Source: Psychrobacter sp. WY6
Lineage (GTDB): Bacteria > Pseudomonadota > Gammaproteobacteria > Pseudomonadales > Moraxellaceae
Reading direction: 5' to 3'
DNA: 64,000 nucleotides
Assembly: GCF_018448495.1 (NCBI RefSeq)
Contig: NZ_CP049902.1
Span: 868,001-932,000, forward strand
Position numbers and translations under genes: made by a program. The notes under the pieces are model-generated. The model searched no databases and had not been told where the DNA came from. It saw nothing but the letters and a program-made list of their open reading frames with translations. This document shows positions 43,839 through 52,807 of the stretch, in pieces (position 1 is the first letter of the stretch; every line of letters begins with the position of its first letter).

Positions 43839-44357
43839 ATGATTGACTGGAAAGAACAGGATATGCGCGTCTCGCGCACTGAACTTAAAAAAGCCCATGA
43901 GCGCTTGCAGAAGTTGTCGATACCACTTGCCAGCTTATCGAAAAAGCAACTCAAAAATCTGCCAGCCAGTGACTATTTTATGGCAGAACTCATGGCATTG
44001 GCTGATATCACCAGCGCTAATGCTCGTATTCGCCAAACCAAGCGCGTTGGTAAGCTGATTAGTGAAGAAAACCGCCACGAATTGGTAAAAGCATTATTTG
44101 ATGCGTTTTTCCCTAAAGAACAGGTCTCAAAAATAGAAAGTTGGTTCGAGCGTTTAAATATTAATGATGAAGGGACGCTTAAGCAGTTCGTTAAACAGTA
44201 CCAAGCATCTGAACAAAATAGTATGTATCAATTACTGTTATGGATTGAGTACGCCAAACATACCCAAGATGATGAGCTGATGGCAGAGTCTAAAGCAGAC
44301 TTAGCCAGTTATATTCGTGAAGTCACTATTTTGTCGCAATTGAAAAAAGAAAAATAA
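43839..44357 (+). CDS. darP: Ribosome-associated protein DarP (YjgA/DUF615)
   Basis: Intact 172-residue helical protein. The N-terminal SRTELKKAHERLQKLS and the middle NARIRQTKRVGKLI-EEN segment match the DUF615 family, whose members help 50S ribosome assembly. Ribosome site GGAAAG. Followed by a strong terminator. The family call is by eye. Confidence 0.8.
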   Translation: MIDWKEQDMRVSRTELKKAHERLQKLSIPLASLSKKQLKNLPASDYFMAELMALADITSANARIRQTKRVGKLISEENRHELVKALFDAFFPKEQVSKIESWFERLNINDEGTLKQFVKQYQASEQNSMYQLLLWIEYAKHTQDDELMAESKADLASYIREVTILSQLKKEK

Positions 44358-44436
44358 TAAGGTGATAGCGGCTAAATAGCTTTGACCACTATTTATACAA
44401 TATCTCCACTTATAAACTAAAGTAGTCTGCAAATGC

Positions 44437-44468
44437 AAAAAGCCAATCATCAAGTGATTGGCTTTTTT
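44437..44468 (+). terminator. Terminator after darP
   Basis: Stem AAAAGCCAATCA / TGATTGGCTTTTTT with a 5-base loop; it can act on both strands, between darP and dsbA. Confidence 0.85.
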
Positions 44469-44558
44469 ATGGGTAAGAGCATTTAGGTGCAAATGACACT
44501 TATAGATAAATGCTAGTCCCTAATTTATAACGGTACCTAATTTATATTAGTACTTAAC

Positions 44559-45174
44559 TTATTTCTTTTCAGCACGCACTTTGTCAACCAAATAGTCAAC
44601 GACTTTAGGTACAGTAGCGCTTTCACCAGTGACAACGTATTTGCCTTGTACGACGACTGCTGGCACACCAGAGAGCTGATAACGCTTAGCGCCTGCTTGT
44701 GAACGACCAATTTTCGTCCAACGGCGAATGAATTATAAAGGCTATTGAATTTTTCTCATTAACGCCTTTCGATGCATACATTTGCTTAATGATGATTGGT
44801 CAAAGATTTTCTACCATCTTTGGTGAATGGCATCAAATAGCGCGTCATGGGTTTGTCTTCAAACCCTAGCAGCTGCGCGGCTAGAAACCACGCGCGTTGG
44901 CTTCCCAAACAGGGTTAAGCGCTGCTGGCGTTTTGAAAAAGGCAACGTCTTTGTCTTTGTTTTTAGCCCATTTTTCCATATGTGGGTTAAGAACGTTACA
45001 ATGCGGGCAACCATACCAAAAAAACTCACGAACAATGATAGCATCACCGCTGATTTTTTCTGGATTGTCTAGCACGCGATAGTCTTTTCCGGCGACATAG
45101 TCGGCAGCTTGTGCGCCCATAGTGGCAAGTCCAATGGCCATGGCCAGACCAGTCAGTGTGATAACACGTTTCAT
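44559..45174 (-). CDS. dsbA: Thiol:disulfide interchange protein DsbA-like (frameshifted)
   Basis: Periplasmic oxidase that introduces disulfides. First 97 residues open: signal peptide MKRVITLTGLAMAIGLAT...AQAA, then REFFWYGCPHCNVLNPHMEKW, the CPHC active site. After 44881 the frame breaks repeatedly (about 44880, 44790, 44730). The expected C-terminus is readable as AKRYQLSGVPAVVVQGKYVV (cis-Pro loop) and ends VRAEKK at 44559. Rejoined length about 205 residues, normal. Divergent from ubiG. Confidence 0.87.
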
Positions 45175-45623
45175 ACTTTATCCTTGAGGTGTGAAAACTT
45201 AGGGTTTGTTGAGATGTTTTAGTACCGTATGGTTTTGGGTATAGCGCACAGGTTTTTAAAGTGCCCAAACGAGACAGCGTCGAGTATAATCGAACTATAG
45301 TGACGTATCGACTATAATAACGTAAAACATGATCGCTTGTGAATCCGATTCTTAACTAACGGTTGTAAAGCTGTGAGCCATTATTTAAGGCTCATTTCAC
45401 CAAGTTTTTGGGAATTATTTTAGCGTCTTATTATTTAGATTTTAAGCTGTTTGAAGCATCTATCCTCTAAAAAAACGGTACAGAAAGTATGAACGTTTGC
45501 TAAGACCATTCACAATCGGTGACGATGTACTCACGACAAAGCTGCCGCTCTCATGCTAATATTAGGTACATAATTGTGCACTGTATATGATTATAACGAT
45601 AATGACAATAAAGGAAAAATGCA
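45175..45623. other. Divergent intergenic region dsbA / ubiG
   Basis: About 450 bases with no convincing gene. Contains an inverted pair of TATAGT/ACTATA boxes around 45296-45320, which resemble the ends of the local IS630 elements and may be an excision footprint. Promoters for both flanking genes must lie here. Confidence 0.4.
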
Positions 45624-46463
45624 ATGAGCTCAGCTCTATCTTCCTCGCCTTCTTTGAATGAGCAAGCAAACAGCGGTCTTGATGATACAACGGCTACCGC
45701 CATTAATGTAGATCCTAGCGAAGTCGACAAATTTAATAAGTTGGCAAGCGAATGGTGGAGTAAGACGGGTGCCTTTGCGACTTTGCATGAAATAAATCCA
45801 CTGCGTTTAAATTGGATAGAAGACAACGTCAAGCGCAGTTATCAAAATGACAGTGCTGATACAGATATTCATAAAACGGCTGGAACTGGCTTGGCTGGAA
45901 AAAAAGTGCTCGATGTCGGCTGTGGCGGCGGTATCTTGTCGGAGTCTATGGCACGTCGCGGTGCGGATGTGATAGGGATTGATTTGGGTACCGAAAATCT
46001 GAAAGCGGCAGCGCTGCATGCAGAGCAAAGTGCTTTACATGAGACGTTGCGCTACAAGCATATACCAGTAGAAGAACTGGTTAAAACTCATGCAGGTCAG
46101 TTTGATGTAGTGACTTGTATGGAGATGCTCGAACATGTGCCTGATCCCAGCTCGATTGTGCAGGCTTGTTTTGAGTTATTGGCACCAGGTGGTGTTTGTG
46201 TGCTATCGACGATCAATCGAAACCCTAAATCATACCTATTTGCCATCGTTGGCGCAGAGTATGTGTTGCGTTTGCTCGATCGTGGCACTCATGACTATGC
46301 CAAATTTATCACGCCAGCCGAATTAGATAAAATGGCAATTGATGCGGGATTCACACGTCAAGATATCATTGGCTTGCATTATAATCCGCTGACCAAGCGT
46401 TATTGGCTGGCTCAAAATGTCGATGTTAATTACATGATGGCAGTACACAAGCCACTGGCTTAA
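45624..46463 (+). CDS. ubiG: Ubiquinone biosynthesis O-methyltransferase
   Basis: SAM-dependent methyltransferase for both O-methylation steps of ubiquinone. Intact, 279 residues, with a longer N-terminus than E. coli. Seen: FNKLASEWWSKTGAFATLHEIN, SAM motif VLDVGCGGGILSESMARRGA near residue 98, VTCMEMLEHVPDPSS and LSTINRNPKSYLFAI. First gene of a ubiG-mupP-yciK cluster. Confidence 0.96.
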   Translation: MSSALSSSPSLNEQANSGLDDTTATAINVDPSEVDKFNKLASEWWSKTGAFATLHEINPLRLNWIEDNVKRSYQNDSADTDIHKTAGTGLAGKKVLDVGCGGGILSESMARRGADVIGIDLGTENLKAAALHAEQSALHETLRYKHIPVEELVKTHAGQFDVVTCMEMLEHVPDPSSIVQACFELLAPGGVCVLSTINRNPKSYLFAIVGAEYVLRLLDRGTHDYAKFITPAELDKMAIDAGFTRQDIIGLHYNPLTKRYWLAQNVDVNYMMAVHKPLA

Positions 46464-46538
46464 GCTGAATGCCGTATTTGGTTGTTTTCATGTCATACTA
46501 TTTCACTCAACACCTTATCTATATTAAGAGCATTCACT

Positions 46539-47249
46539 ATGAGCCAATTTGTAAAAGCGGTTTTATTTGATCTCGATGGGACATTAATCGATACGGCTGC
46601 TGATTTTGTCTGTATTATCGGTAAAATGAGCCGCGAAAATGATTGGCAAGCACCCCCTGAAGCAGAAATTCGCGAGCAAGTTTCTGCTGGTGCTTCAGCG
46701 ATGGTACAGTTGATGCTACGTCATAACGATCAAATTGAGGTTAGCGAAGAAGCTTTGCAGGAGTTTCGCCAACAGTTTTTAGATGATTATGAAGCTGAGA
46801 TATGCGTCGATAGTTGTGTGTTCGCTGAATTAGAAGATGTGTTGACTGCTCTTGAAGAAAAAGGGGTGCCATGGGGTATTGTGACCAACAAGCCGCGTTA
46901 TCTGGCAGAGAAGTTACTAGACAAGATGCAGTTAGACGGGCGCTGTTCTGCTTTGGTCTGTCCTGATGATGTGTCTCGCTCAAAACCCGATCCAGAGCCT
47001 ATGTATGCGGCGTTAGAGAAGCTTGGTATCCCTCGCGGCGCCGCTGAAAGCGTGATTTATGTTGGCGATCATATCCGTGATATCGAAGCTGGTAATGCCG
47101 CTGGCATGCCGACGATTCTAGCTGCTTATGGTTATATTCCGCCTGAAGATCAAAAAAACCTAAAGAAATGGGGTGCAGATTATATTACTGATACGCCTGA
47201 GCAATTAAATAAACTGTTGCTCTCTTCTGGTAAATTTGACTATTTATAA
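46539..47249 (+). CDS. mupP: HAD phosphatase, probably MurNAc-6-phosphate phosphatase
   Basis: Start ATG 46539 gives MSQFVKAVLFDLDGTLIDTA, with the HAD nucleophile DLDGT. Also seen: IVTNKPRYLAEKLL (Thr/Ser motif), RSKPDPEPMYAAL (Lys) and YVGDHIRDIEAGNAAGMP (acidic motif). Related to phosphoglycolate phosphatase Gph. Lying between ubiG and yciK, as MupP does in Pseudomonas, it is more likely the peptidoglycan-recycling enzyme; that choice rests on synteny. 236 residues. Confidence 0.8.
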   Translation: MSQFVKAVLFDLDGTLIDTAADFVCIIGKMSRENDWQAPPEAEIREQVSAGASAMVQLMLRHNDQIEVSEEALQEFRQQFLDDYEAEICVDSCVFAELEDVLTALEEKGVPWGIVTNKPRYLAEKLLDKMQLDGRCSALVCPDDVSRSKPDPEPMYAALEKLGIPRGAAESVIYVGDHIRDIEAGNAAGMPTILAAYGYIPPEDQKNLKKWGADYITDTPEQLNKLLLSSGKFDYL

Positions 47250-47348
47250 ATAAAATTATAAATCGAGTCCGCCACACTCTATGTTTTTAAAGAAACACGA
47301 TAAATACTTAGCATCCCAACTATTAAACGATAAGCAGTGAGCAATGCC

Positions 47349-48185
47349 ATGAGTGACAATATTAACCAGTCAGCTAGTCAGCAAGACCACCAGAAAACCG
47401 TTCAAAGTCTAACTCAACCGTTAACTCATAATGATATTCGCAACTTTGTACCATCTGATAATTGTTTAGATGGTAAGACTATTTTGGTCACGGGGGCAGG
47501 TGACGGTATCGGCCGCGTTGCCGCGCTGACTTATGCTCGTTATGGAGCGACAGTCCTGTTATTGGGACGTACCAGCAGCAAGCTTGAATATGTTTATGAT
47601 GAGATTGAAAGTCTTGGTGGCAAACAGCCTGCCATGCTACCGATGAATCTAGAAGGGGCAACCTATGCTGAAATGCAGCAGTTAGAGGGGTTGATTAATA
47701 AAGAAGTCGGTCAGCTCGATGGCATCTTGCACAATGCGGGTATGCTTGGGCAGCTAACCCCACTTGAGATGTATGACGTCGATACTTTTGCACAAGTTAT
47801 GAAGGTGAACTTTACCTCGACGTTTATGCTCACCCAAGCACTGCTACCACTACTTAAAGATGCTGAGAATGGCTCTGTTATTTTCACCTCTAGCACGGTC
47901 GGTACACATCCTCGCGCGTTCTGGGGTGCTTATGCGCTGTCCAAGCAAGCCGTAGAAGGCATGAGTGATATCTTTACCCAAGAGACACAGAATACAACTA
48001 ATTTACGTTTTAACTGTGTCAATCCTGGTGGCACTCGTACCAATATGCGCGCCCATGCTTATCCAGGAGAGAGTCCTATGAGCCTAAAAACACCTGAAGA
48101 TATCATGGCAGGCTATGTTTGTCTGATGAGTGATGCCAGTATCGGGGTACGCGGGCAAGTGGTTGAGCTACAGCCAAAAGGTTAG
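47349..48185 (+). CDS. yciK: YciK-family short-chain oxidoreductase
   Basis: NAD(P)-binding SDR. Start ATG 47349 or GTG 47337. Seen: TGAGDGIGRVAALTYARYGA near residue 50, HNAGMLGQLTPLEMY, catalytic Ser-Tyr-Lys in the TSSTVGTHPRAFWGAYALSK segment, and CVNPGGTRTNMRAHAYP. C-terminus matches YciK. The physiological substrate is not known. Position after ubiG-mupP matches Pseudomonas. Confidence 0.9.
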   Translation: MSDNINQSASQQDHQKTVQSLTQPLTHNDIRNFVPSDNCLDGKTILVTGAGDGIGRVAALTYARYGATVLLLGRTSSKLEYVYDEIESLGGKQPAMLPMNLEGATYAEMQQLEGLINKEVGQLDGILHNAGMLGQLTPLEMYDVDTFAQVMKVNFTSTFMLTQALLPLLKDAENGSVIFTSSTVGTHPRAFWGAYALSKQAVEGMSDIFTQETQNTTNLRFNCVNPGGTRTNMRAHAYPGESPMSLKTPEDIMAGYVCLMSDASIGVRGQVVELQPKG

Positions 48186-48345
48186 CCATGTGATTTTTTG
48201 CTAGGAAATGTCATTATTTAGCGTATTTATCGCATACTTTCAGATTGAGGCATGCTCTAGTAGGTTGCAATTAATTATAAACAACCCCATCTATTTGTTA
48301 TTAAAGCGATTTGTAATATCTAATTATCGTAAATAGGATAGAGTT

Positions 48346-48612
48346 ATGGCAGGTGGTTGGTCAAGAGATGGTGCTGAGCATGAGCAAATGGATGCAACGG
48401 TAAATGATGCATTAGAGCGGGCAAGACGTGCGTTGCCAACTGGCATCAGTGCCGAGACGTGTGATGAATGCGGCAAGCCTATTCCAGAAGCACGGCGGTT
48501 AGCAGTGCCTGGTATTCAGCATTGCGTCAGCTGTCAGACAGAACTTGAACAAGAGGCGAGAGCCGCTGAGCTGTTCAACCGGCGCGGTAGCAAAGACAGT
48601 CAATTACGTTAA
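48346..48612 (+). CDS. DksA/TraR-family zinc-finger protein (YbiI-like)
   Basis: Intact 88-residue protein. The second half has a four-Cys zinc finger: ETCDECGKPIPEARR and IQHCVSCQTELEQ. The N-terminal WSRDGAEHEQMD matches the YbiI subgroup, which lacks DksA's long coiled coil. Probably a minor transcription-associated factor; function uncertain. Followed directly by a strong terminator. Confidence 0.85.
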   Translation: MAGGWSRDGAEHEQMDATVNDALERARRALPTGISAETCDECGKPIPEARRLAVPGIQHCVSCQTELEQEARAAELFNRRGSKDSQLR

Positions 48613-48621
48613 AAAAGAAAA

Positions 48622-48666
48622 AGGGCAGGCATTGCTATATCGAACAGCAATGTCTGCCCTTTTTTT
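48622..48666 (+). terminator. Terminator after ybiI-like gene
   Basis: 14-bp stem GGGCAGGCATTGCT / AGCAATGTCTGCCC (one G-U pair) with a 9-base loop and a T7 run. Confidence 0.92.
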
Positions 48667-48822
48667 GTCTATTACTATCAAAACCGCGAAAGAGGACGCC
48701 ATCCGACATTAGGGTGGCGGTGAATTTCGCATCATTTTTAATGTTTAAATTACATAATATGCGCCTGAATCTGGTAGAATAATTAATTATTATAATACCT
48801 TGTAACTTATAAAGAGTGTTAG

Positions 48823-50130
48823 ATGAAAATCAACAAAGCGTATAAATTTAGGCTGGAGCCTAATACGGAGCAGGAGATTATTTTAAATAATCTTGTCGGC
48901 TCTGCACGTTTTGTTTGGAATCAAGTGCTGGCAATCTCATTTGAGATGTTTGCTAAAGATGCGTTTATCAATGCCACCAACCTCGTTAATAAAATCATGG
49001 ATCTAAAAAGCAACCCTGATTTCGAGTTCTTAAAAACCAGCTCAAATGCTGTCTCTTTACAACAAAAAGTACGTGATCTGGCATCGGCTTGGTCGCGTTT
49101 TTTTGATCCTAAAGTACATGCCAGGTTAAAAGAAAATAAAAAGAAACCTCGCAAACCTAAGTTCTTTAAATTGGCTGATGGCACAGAGATTCAACGACGA
49201 CCATTGATGCCACAATTTAAGCGCAAATCAGATGGGCGTGACTCCATTCGCTTGGTTCAGTTTGATAAATACTGTCGTGTTGAAGGCAATCGAGTAAAAC
49301 TGCCTAATGGCGTGGGCTTGGTGACGTTTAGGAAATCGCAAGACATTATTGGCACGATTAAAAATGTCACCATTAGCAAGAAATTAGGGCACTGGTACGT
49401 GTCGTTTGGCACAGAGCGCGAACTGGATGAGAACCCACGTCACCCTGCCACAAGCGCCATTGGTTTGGATATGGGTATCAGTAAACTACTCACCACCTCA
49501 AACGGTCAGTACATCAAACCGAAAAACAGCTTTAAAGCCAATCAAATTAAACTTGCCAAATTACAGCGTCAATTAAGCAGAAAGGTTCTGTTTAGCCAAA
49601 ACTGGAAAAAGCAAAACCGCAAGATTCAAAAGCTACACAGCCACATTGCTAATATTCGCCATGACTACTTGCATAAAATCACCACCCGCATCAGCAAAAA
49701 CCACGCCATGATTGCTTGTGAGGATTTAAAGGTCGCTAATATGTCGAAATCAGCCAGCGGGTCGGTGGAGAACAAAGGTCGTCATGTCAAAGCCAAGTCA
49801 GGATTAAACAAATCAATCCTAGATCAAGGCTGGGGCATGATGGTCGATATGCTTGAGTATAAGCAACACTGGCAAGGCGGCTTACTTATCAAAGTAAATC
49901 CACGCTACACCAGCCAAACCTGCTCTGAATGCCAGCATATCGCTGTCGATAACAGACAAACTCAGTCTAAATTTGAGTGCGTCAAATGCATGTATGTTGC
50001 GAACGCTGATTTTAATGCAGCTCGTAACATATTAGCGGCAGGACATGCCGTTTTGTCTGCGGAGGGAGGATGCAGTAAAGGTCGCCCGTTGAAACAGAAA
50101 ACTTGCGACCTTCGTGAGAAAGTCGCCTAA
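48823..50130 (+). CDS. tnpB: TnpB RNA-guided nuclease (intact)
   Basis: 435 residues, uninterrupted. N-terminal KAYKFRLEPNTEQEIILN is the usual TnpB/IS605 OrfB opening. RuvC-I Asp is in SAIGLDMGISKLLTTSNG near residue 212, RuvC-II Glu in MIACEDLKVANMSK near 303. The zinc finger has CSECQHI and CVKCMYV pairs, and the RuvC-III Asp is in ANADFNAARNIL near 405. All catalytic residues are present, so it may be active as a reRNA-guided nuclease. No ribosome site is strong; AGAGTGTT precedes the start. Confidence 0.92.
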   Translation: MKINKAYKFRLEPNTEQEIILNNLVGSARFVWNQVLAISFEMFAKDAFINATNLVNKIMDLKSNPDFEFLKTSSNAVSLQQKVRDLASAWSRFFDPKVHARLKENKKKPRKPKFFKLADGTEIQRRPLMPQFKRKSDGRDSIRLVQFDKYCRVEGNRVKLPNGVGLVTFRKSQDIIGTIKNVTISKKLGHWYVSFGTERELDENPRHPATSAIGLDMGISKLLTTSNGQYIKPKNSFKANQIKLAKLQRQLSRKVLFSQNWKKQNRKIQKLHSHIANIRHDYLHKITTRISKNHAMIACEDLKVANMSKSASGSVENKGRHVKAKSGLNKSILDQGWGMMVDMLEYKQHWQGGLLIKVNPRYTSQTCSECQHIAVDNRQTQSKFECVKCMYVANADFNAARNILAAGHAVLSAEGGCSKGRPLKQKTCDLREKVA

Positions 50131-50189
50131 GAGCATCTGCTTTTAGAATCCCCCACTTGAGCTTGGCGAAAGTGGTGGGAGTGTGTCAA
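50035..50189 (+). ncRNA. Candidate omega/reRNA at right end of TnpB copy 2
   Basis: The 3' end of tnpB plus the right-end hairpin (50150-50180, CCCCCACTT / AAGTGGTGGG-like stem) and the terminal TGTCAA match copy 1. The bases that follow (ATAACCAGTGCC...) would be the guide. The 5' limit is not known. Confidence 0.45.
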
Positions 50190-50332
50190 ATAACCAGTGC
50201 CATTAGTTCACGGTCGCAGGTATCCCAATCGATAGAAGGTAGCGTCTTTATAGAAGATAAAAATGCTGTCCTATCTTTTTCTTCTGAGCGGTCGCTTTCT
50301 ACCGCTGTATCGTTGTCGTTATTAGTTTGCAT
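50186..50332 (-). pseudogene. Truncated ORF overlapping cobW stop
   Basis: Minus-strand 48-codon frame beginning MQTNNDNDTAVESDRSEEK. Its ATG overlaps the CobW-family gene's stop, as expected for a coupled operon gene. It stays open for about 45 codons of acidic, protein-like sequence and stops inside the TnpB right end. Most likely the 5' piece of a gene cut by the TnpB insertion. No family recognised, and the rest of it is not seen on the far side of the element. Confidence 0.5.
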
Positions 50333-51459
50333 CCAACTGTAATATAATCTCTAGCCGACTATCAACTTGTGCGCTGACCGTACTGGTGGTTAAGCTGTCA
50401 GGGGTAAAATTGATTTGTAGCCAGCCATCAGACGTATGAACCACGCCTTTGATACGTTGCCAGTTCGGTAGTGTTAATAACCAACTCTGTAACTCATCCG
50501 CTTTTAATATGTAGTGCGCTGGCAGTCTCCAACCCGCCAACTGTAACTCTTGCTGTTTTTCATGATAACGATAAGGTAGCTCAATATCTGTGCTGGTCTG
50601 CGAATCTTTGTTTGTAAAAGCGTCGGATGACAAGGTGGTCGATATCGATAGGGCATTACTCTGCGGTTGCAAGCTAGTAGTCGATTTTTGAGGGTGAACA
50701 ATATTGACTGTACGTTGTTTCGAGATAACCTGACTGGGCTTGGTTAGCTGAGTTTTCAACTCTGACACGTGATTCTGATAAAAGAATATTGGATGAGTCG
50801 TTTGTATCATGAGATATCTGCTCAGATGCTGCCCAAATAATTTTTACCTGTGCATTGAGCTTGGCTATCCATTGTTGCAGTGCTTGCTTTTCGCTATCGC
50901 TCAATTGAGCATAACGATTAATGACTAACACATCGGCATCACGGACATGCGCTTGAAAACCGTCATGATGACGATATTTATCTTGTTGCCATTGCACGCC
51001 ACTCAGTACCGTTATTACTGCCTGCATATTGAGCGCTGTTTGCCAATGCGGTGCACTGAGCTGCATGATAAGCTCACGTGGATGAGCAAGCCCTGTAGGT
51101 TCGATGAGCAACCGCTGTGGATGATGCTCACTAAGTAGCCGACTGACGGCAATTTGTAATGGCAGCTGACTGGTACAACAAATACAGCCACCACTGACTT
51201 CGCGTATCGCAATATTATCTTGCTCAGGCTTACTATCTTGCGCGCTTGCCAGCAGCGCACCATCAATACCGATACGACCAAACTCATTGATTAGTAATGC
51301 CCAGCGCTCATCGGCAGGTTTGATAGCAAGCAGCTGATTAATCACTGTGGTCTTGCCAGCACCCAAAAACCCTGTCACCAAGGTGCAGGGTATGTTTTGA
51401 AAAATAATAGTTTTTTCACAGAGACACTCATCATATAGGCCGTATTTGTGAGTAATCAA
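50322..51459 (-). CDS. CobW/COG0523-family GTPase (one frameshift)
   Basis: Metal-chaperone-type G3E GTPase. Seen: Walker A VTGFLGAGKTTVINQLL near residue 30, INEFGRIGIDGALL, the GGCICCTSQLP metal-binding CxCC motif, IEPTGLAHP and VINRYAQLS. The frame is lost near 50790; after repair it runs on through YQNHVSELKTQLTKPS to a C-terminal domain ending at 50322. The linker there is Ser/Thr-rich. Metal (often zinc) cannot be assigned. Rejoined length about 378 residues. Confidence 0.85.
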
Positions 51460-51492
51460 ACACGGCCTATATTAAATGGAAATGATATTAGC

Positions 51493-51542
51493 GTGTGTCC
51501 TCAATTCAATCGATAATCGGAATTTTCGAAATGAGGACACAC
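51493..51542. terminator. Inverted repeat between ompR and the CobW gene
   Basis: Perfect 11-bp inverted repeat GTGTGTCCTCA / TGAGGACACAC separated by 28 bases. It begins 12 bases after the ompR stop on the minus strand. No clear T run, so a terminator role is only likely; it could also be a protein-binding or repeat sequence. Confidence 0.4.
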
Positions 51543-51553
51543 ATAGTCAAAAG

Positions 51554-52312
51554 TTACTCACTTTTAACGGTTTCTACTTCAGCTTCGTCAGGAACGAATA
51601 CGTAGCCTACACCCCAAACGGTTTGGATGTAACGCGCTTGTGAAGGGTTGTCTTCAATCAAACGACGCAAACGTGATACCTGTACGTCGATAGAACGCTC
51701 CATCGCACCCCATTCACGACCACGCGCAAGGTTCATCAATTTATCACGTGTCAACGGCTCACGTGGATGCTGCACCAGTGCTTTTAGCACCGAAAATTCA
51801 CCTGTCGTTAAAGTGACAACATTGCCGTCACGTTTAAGCGTACGTGTCGATAAATCAAGCGTCCACGGTCCAAACTCAACCACTTCAAGCTGATGGCTTG
51901 GTGCGCCAGGCAGCTCGCGATTTTGACGACGTAATACCGCTTTGATACGAGCCAACAGCTCTTTTGGGTTAAATGGTTTTGGCAGATAATCATCTGCGCC
52001 CGCTTCTAGACCAGCGATACGATCGGCATCCCCACCTTTGGCTGTCAGCATAATGATAGGAATGTCGCCATTGTCTTCGCGCAGACGCTTACAGATACTG
52101 ATGCCGTCTTCGCCTGGTAGCATCAAATCGAGTACCACCAACGAGAAAAGCTCACGCTGCAACAGCTTATCCATTTGACTACCATCATGAGCGGTACGAA
52201 CGACAAAACCGTCGTCTTCTAGAAAGCGCTGTAATAAAGAACGCAAGCGTGCATCGTCATCAACGACTAAAATTCGTTGAGTTAAGGTATCAGGGCTGTT
52301 ATTTTCAGACAT
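51554..52312 (-). CDS. ompR: OmpR-family response regulator
   Basis: Intact 252-residue regulator. Receiver domain: VVDDDARLRSLLQRFLEDDG, phosphoacceptor in LVVLDLMLPGEDG, and KPFNPKELLARIKAVLRR. The winged-helix DNA-binding domain has EFSVLKALVQHPREPLTRDK and RRLIEDNPSQARYIQTVWGVGY. Closest in pattern to OmpR itself. The usual partner envZ is not next to it: the downstream gene is the CobW GTPase. Confidence 0.9.
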   Translation of the reverse strand: MSENNSPDTLTQRILVVDDDARLRSLLQRFLEDDGFVVRTAHDGSQMDKLLQRELFSLVVLDLMLPGEDGISICKRLREDNGDIPIIMLTAKGGDADRIAGLEAGADDYLPKPFNPKELLARIKAVLRRQNRELPGAPSHQLEVVEFGPWTLDLSTRTLKRDGNVVTLTTGEFSVLKALVQHPREPLTRDKLMNLARGREWGAMERSIDVQVSRLRRLIEDNPSQARYIQTVWGVGYVFVPDEAEVETVKSE

Positions 52313-52436
52313 ACAGGCATCCTCTTATAAAAATTATTATTAGTAGAAATTATCGTTAACAGTCAAGGCTAAAGGTTATATAGTCAAAATGATATAAAGA
52401 CAATACGGTGTCAGGTTCGTTGAGTCTACTATTTAT

Positions 52437-52487
52437 AGTATTTTAACGTGCTGTCCTCATCGCTAAATTATCTTGAATCGACTATAC
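52437..52487. repeat. Possible dispersed repeat end
   Basis: The minus strand reads TATAGTCGATTCAAGATAA, the same start as repeats R1 and R3 near 12447 and 16432. The other end is not clear. It lies in the ompR-tex gap. Confidence 0.35.
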
Positions 52488-52793
52488 AAAAAAACTGTCT
52501 TTATTCAATGAGTGGTCAAAAGTAAAGGTCCGTCTCAATCCATCATAAATTTGAATACTATTGTTCAATGCGTCAGCGCGTACCAATATTTGCGCCTTCG
52601 ATACTTTAGTGTATAAGATTGCACCACTAATTGCATCACCCATCAGGACAAATGCTGTATGCGTTTGTTTAATAAAGCGACAGAACCTATGATATGAGAC
52701 GATTTTCGTCATAAAACTAGCGATAAATAACGAAAAGATAAAAGGATTTTTATTCATGCAGCTTTTGCTATAATGCAAAACTACATTTCTCAA
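52482..52793 (-). CDS. Small hypothetical protein
   Basis: 103-residue frame with a possible internal start at MNKNPFIF (52757). The middle stretch FVLMGDAISGAIL and ILVRADALNNSIQIYDG looks protein-like and faintly recalls small DsrH/TusB sulfur-relay proteins, but this is weak. Its start lies 15 bases from the divergent tex start and its end lies in a dispersed repeat. It may be noise. Confidence 0.3.
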   Translation of the reverse strand: MRNVVLHYSKSCMNKNPFIFSLFIASFMTKIVSYHRFCRFIKQTHTAFVLMGDAISGAILYTKVSKAQILVRADALNNSIQIYDGLRRTFTFDHSLNKDSFFV

Positions 52794-52807
52794 CGATTGA
52801 TACGTCT

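Larger units (their letters stand above)
48675..50189 (+). mobile_element. TnpB-only IS200/IS605-type element, copy 2 (intact)
   Basis: The left block (CTATCAAAA, GCGAAA, AGGAC and a GCCATCC / GGGTGGC hairpin around GACATTA) and the right-end hairpin are shared with copy 1 at 158-1804. About 1.5 kb. Lacks tnpA. The right end touches a truncated minus-strand ORF at 50186-50332. Confidence 0.78.
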
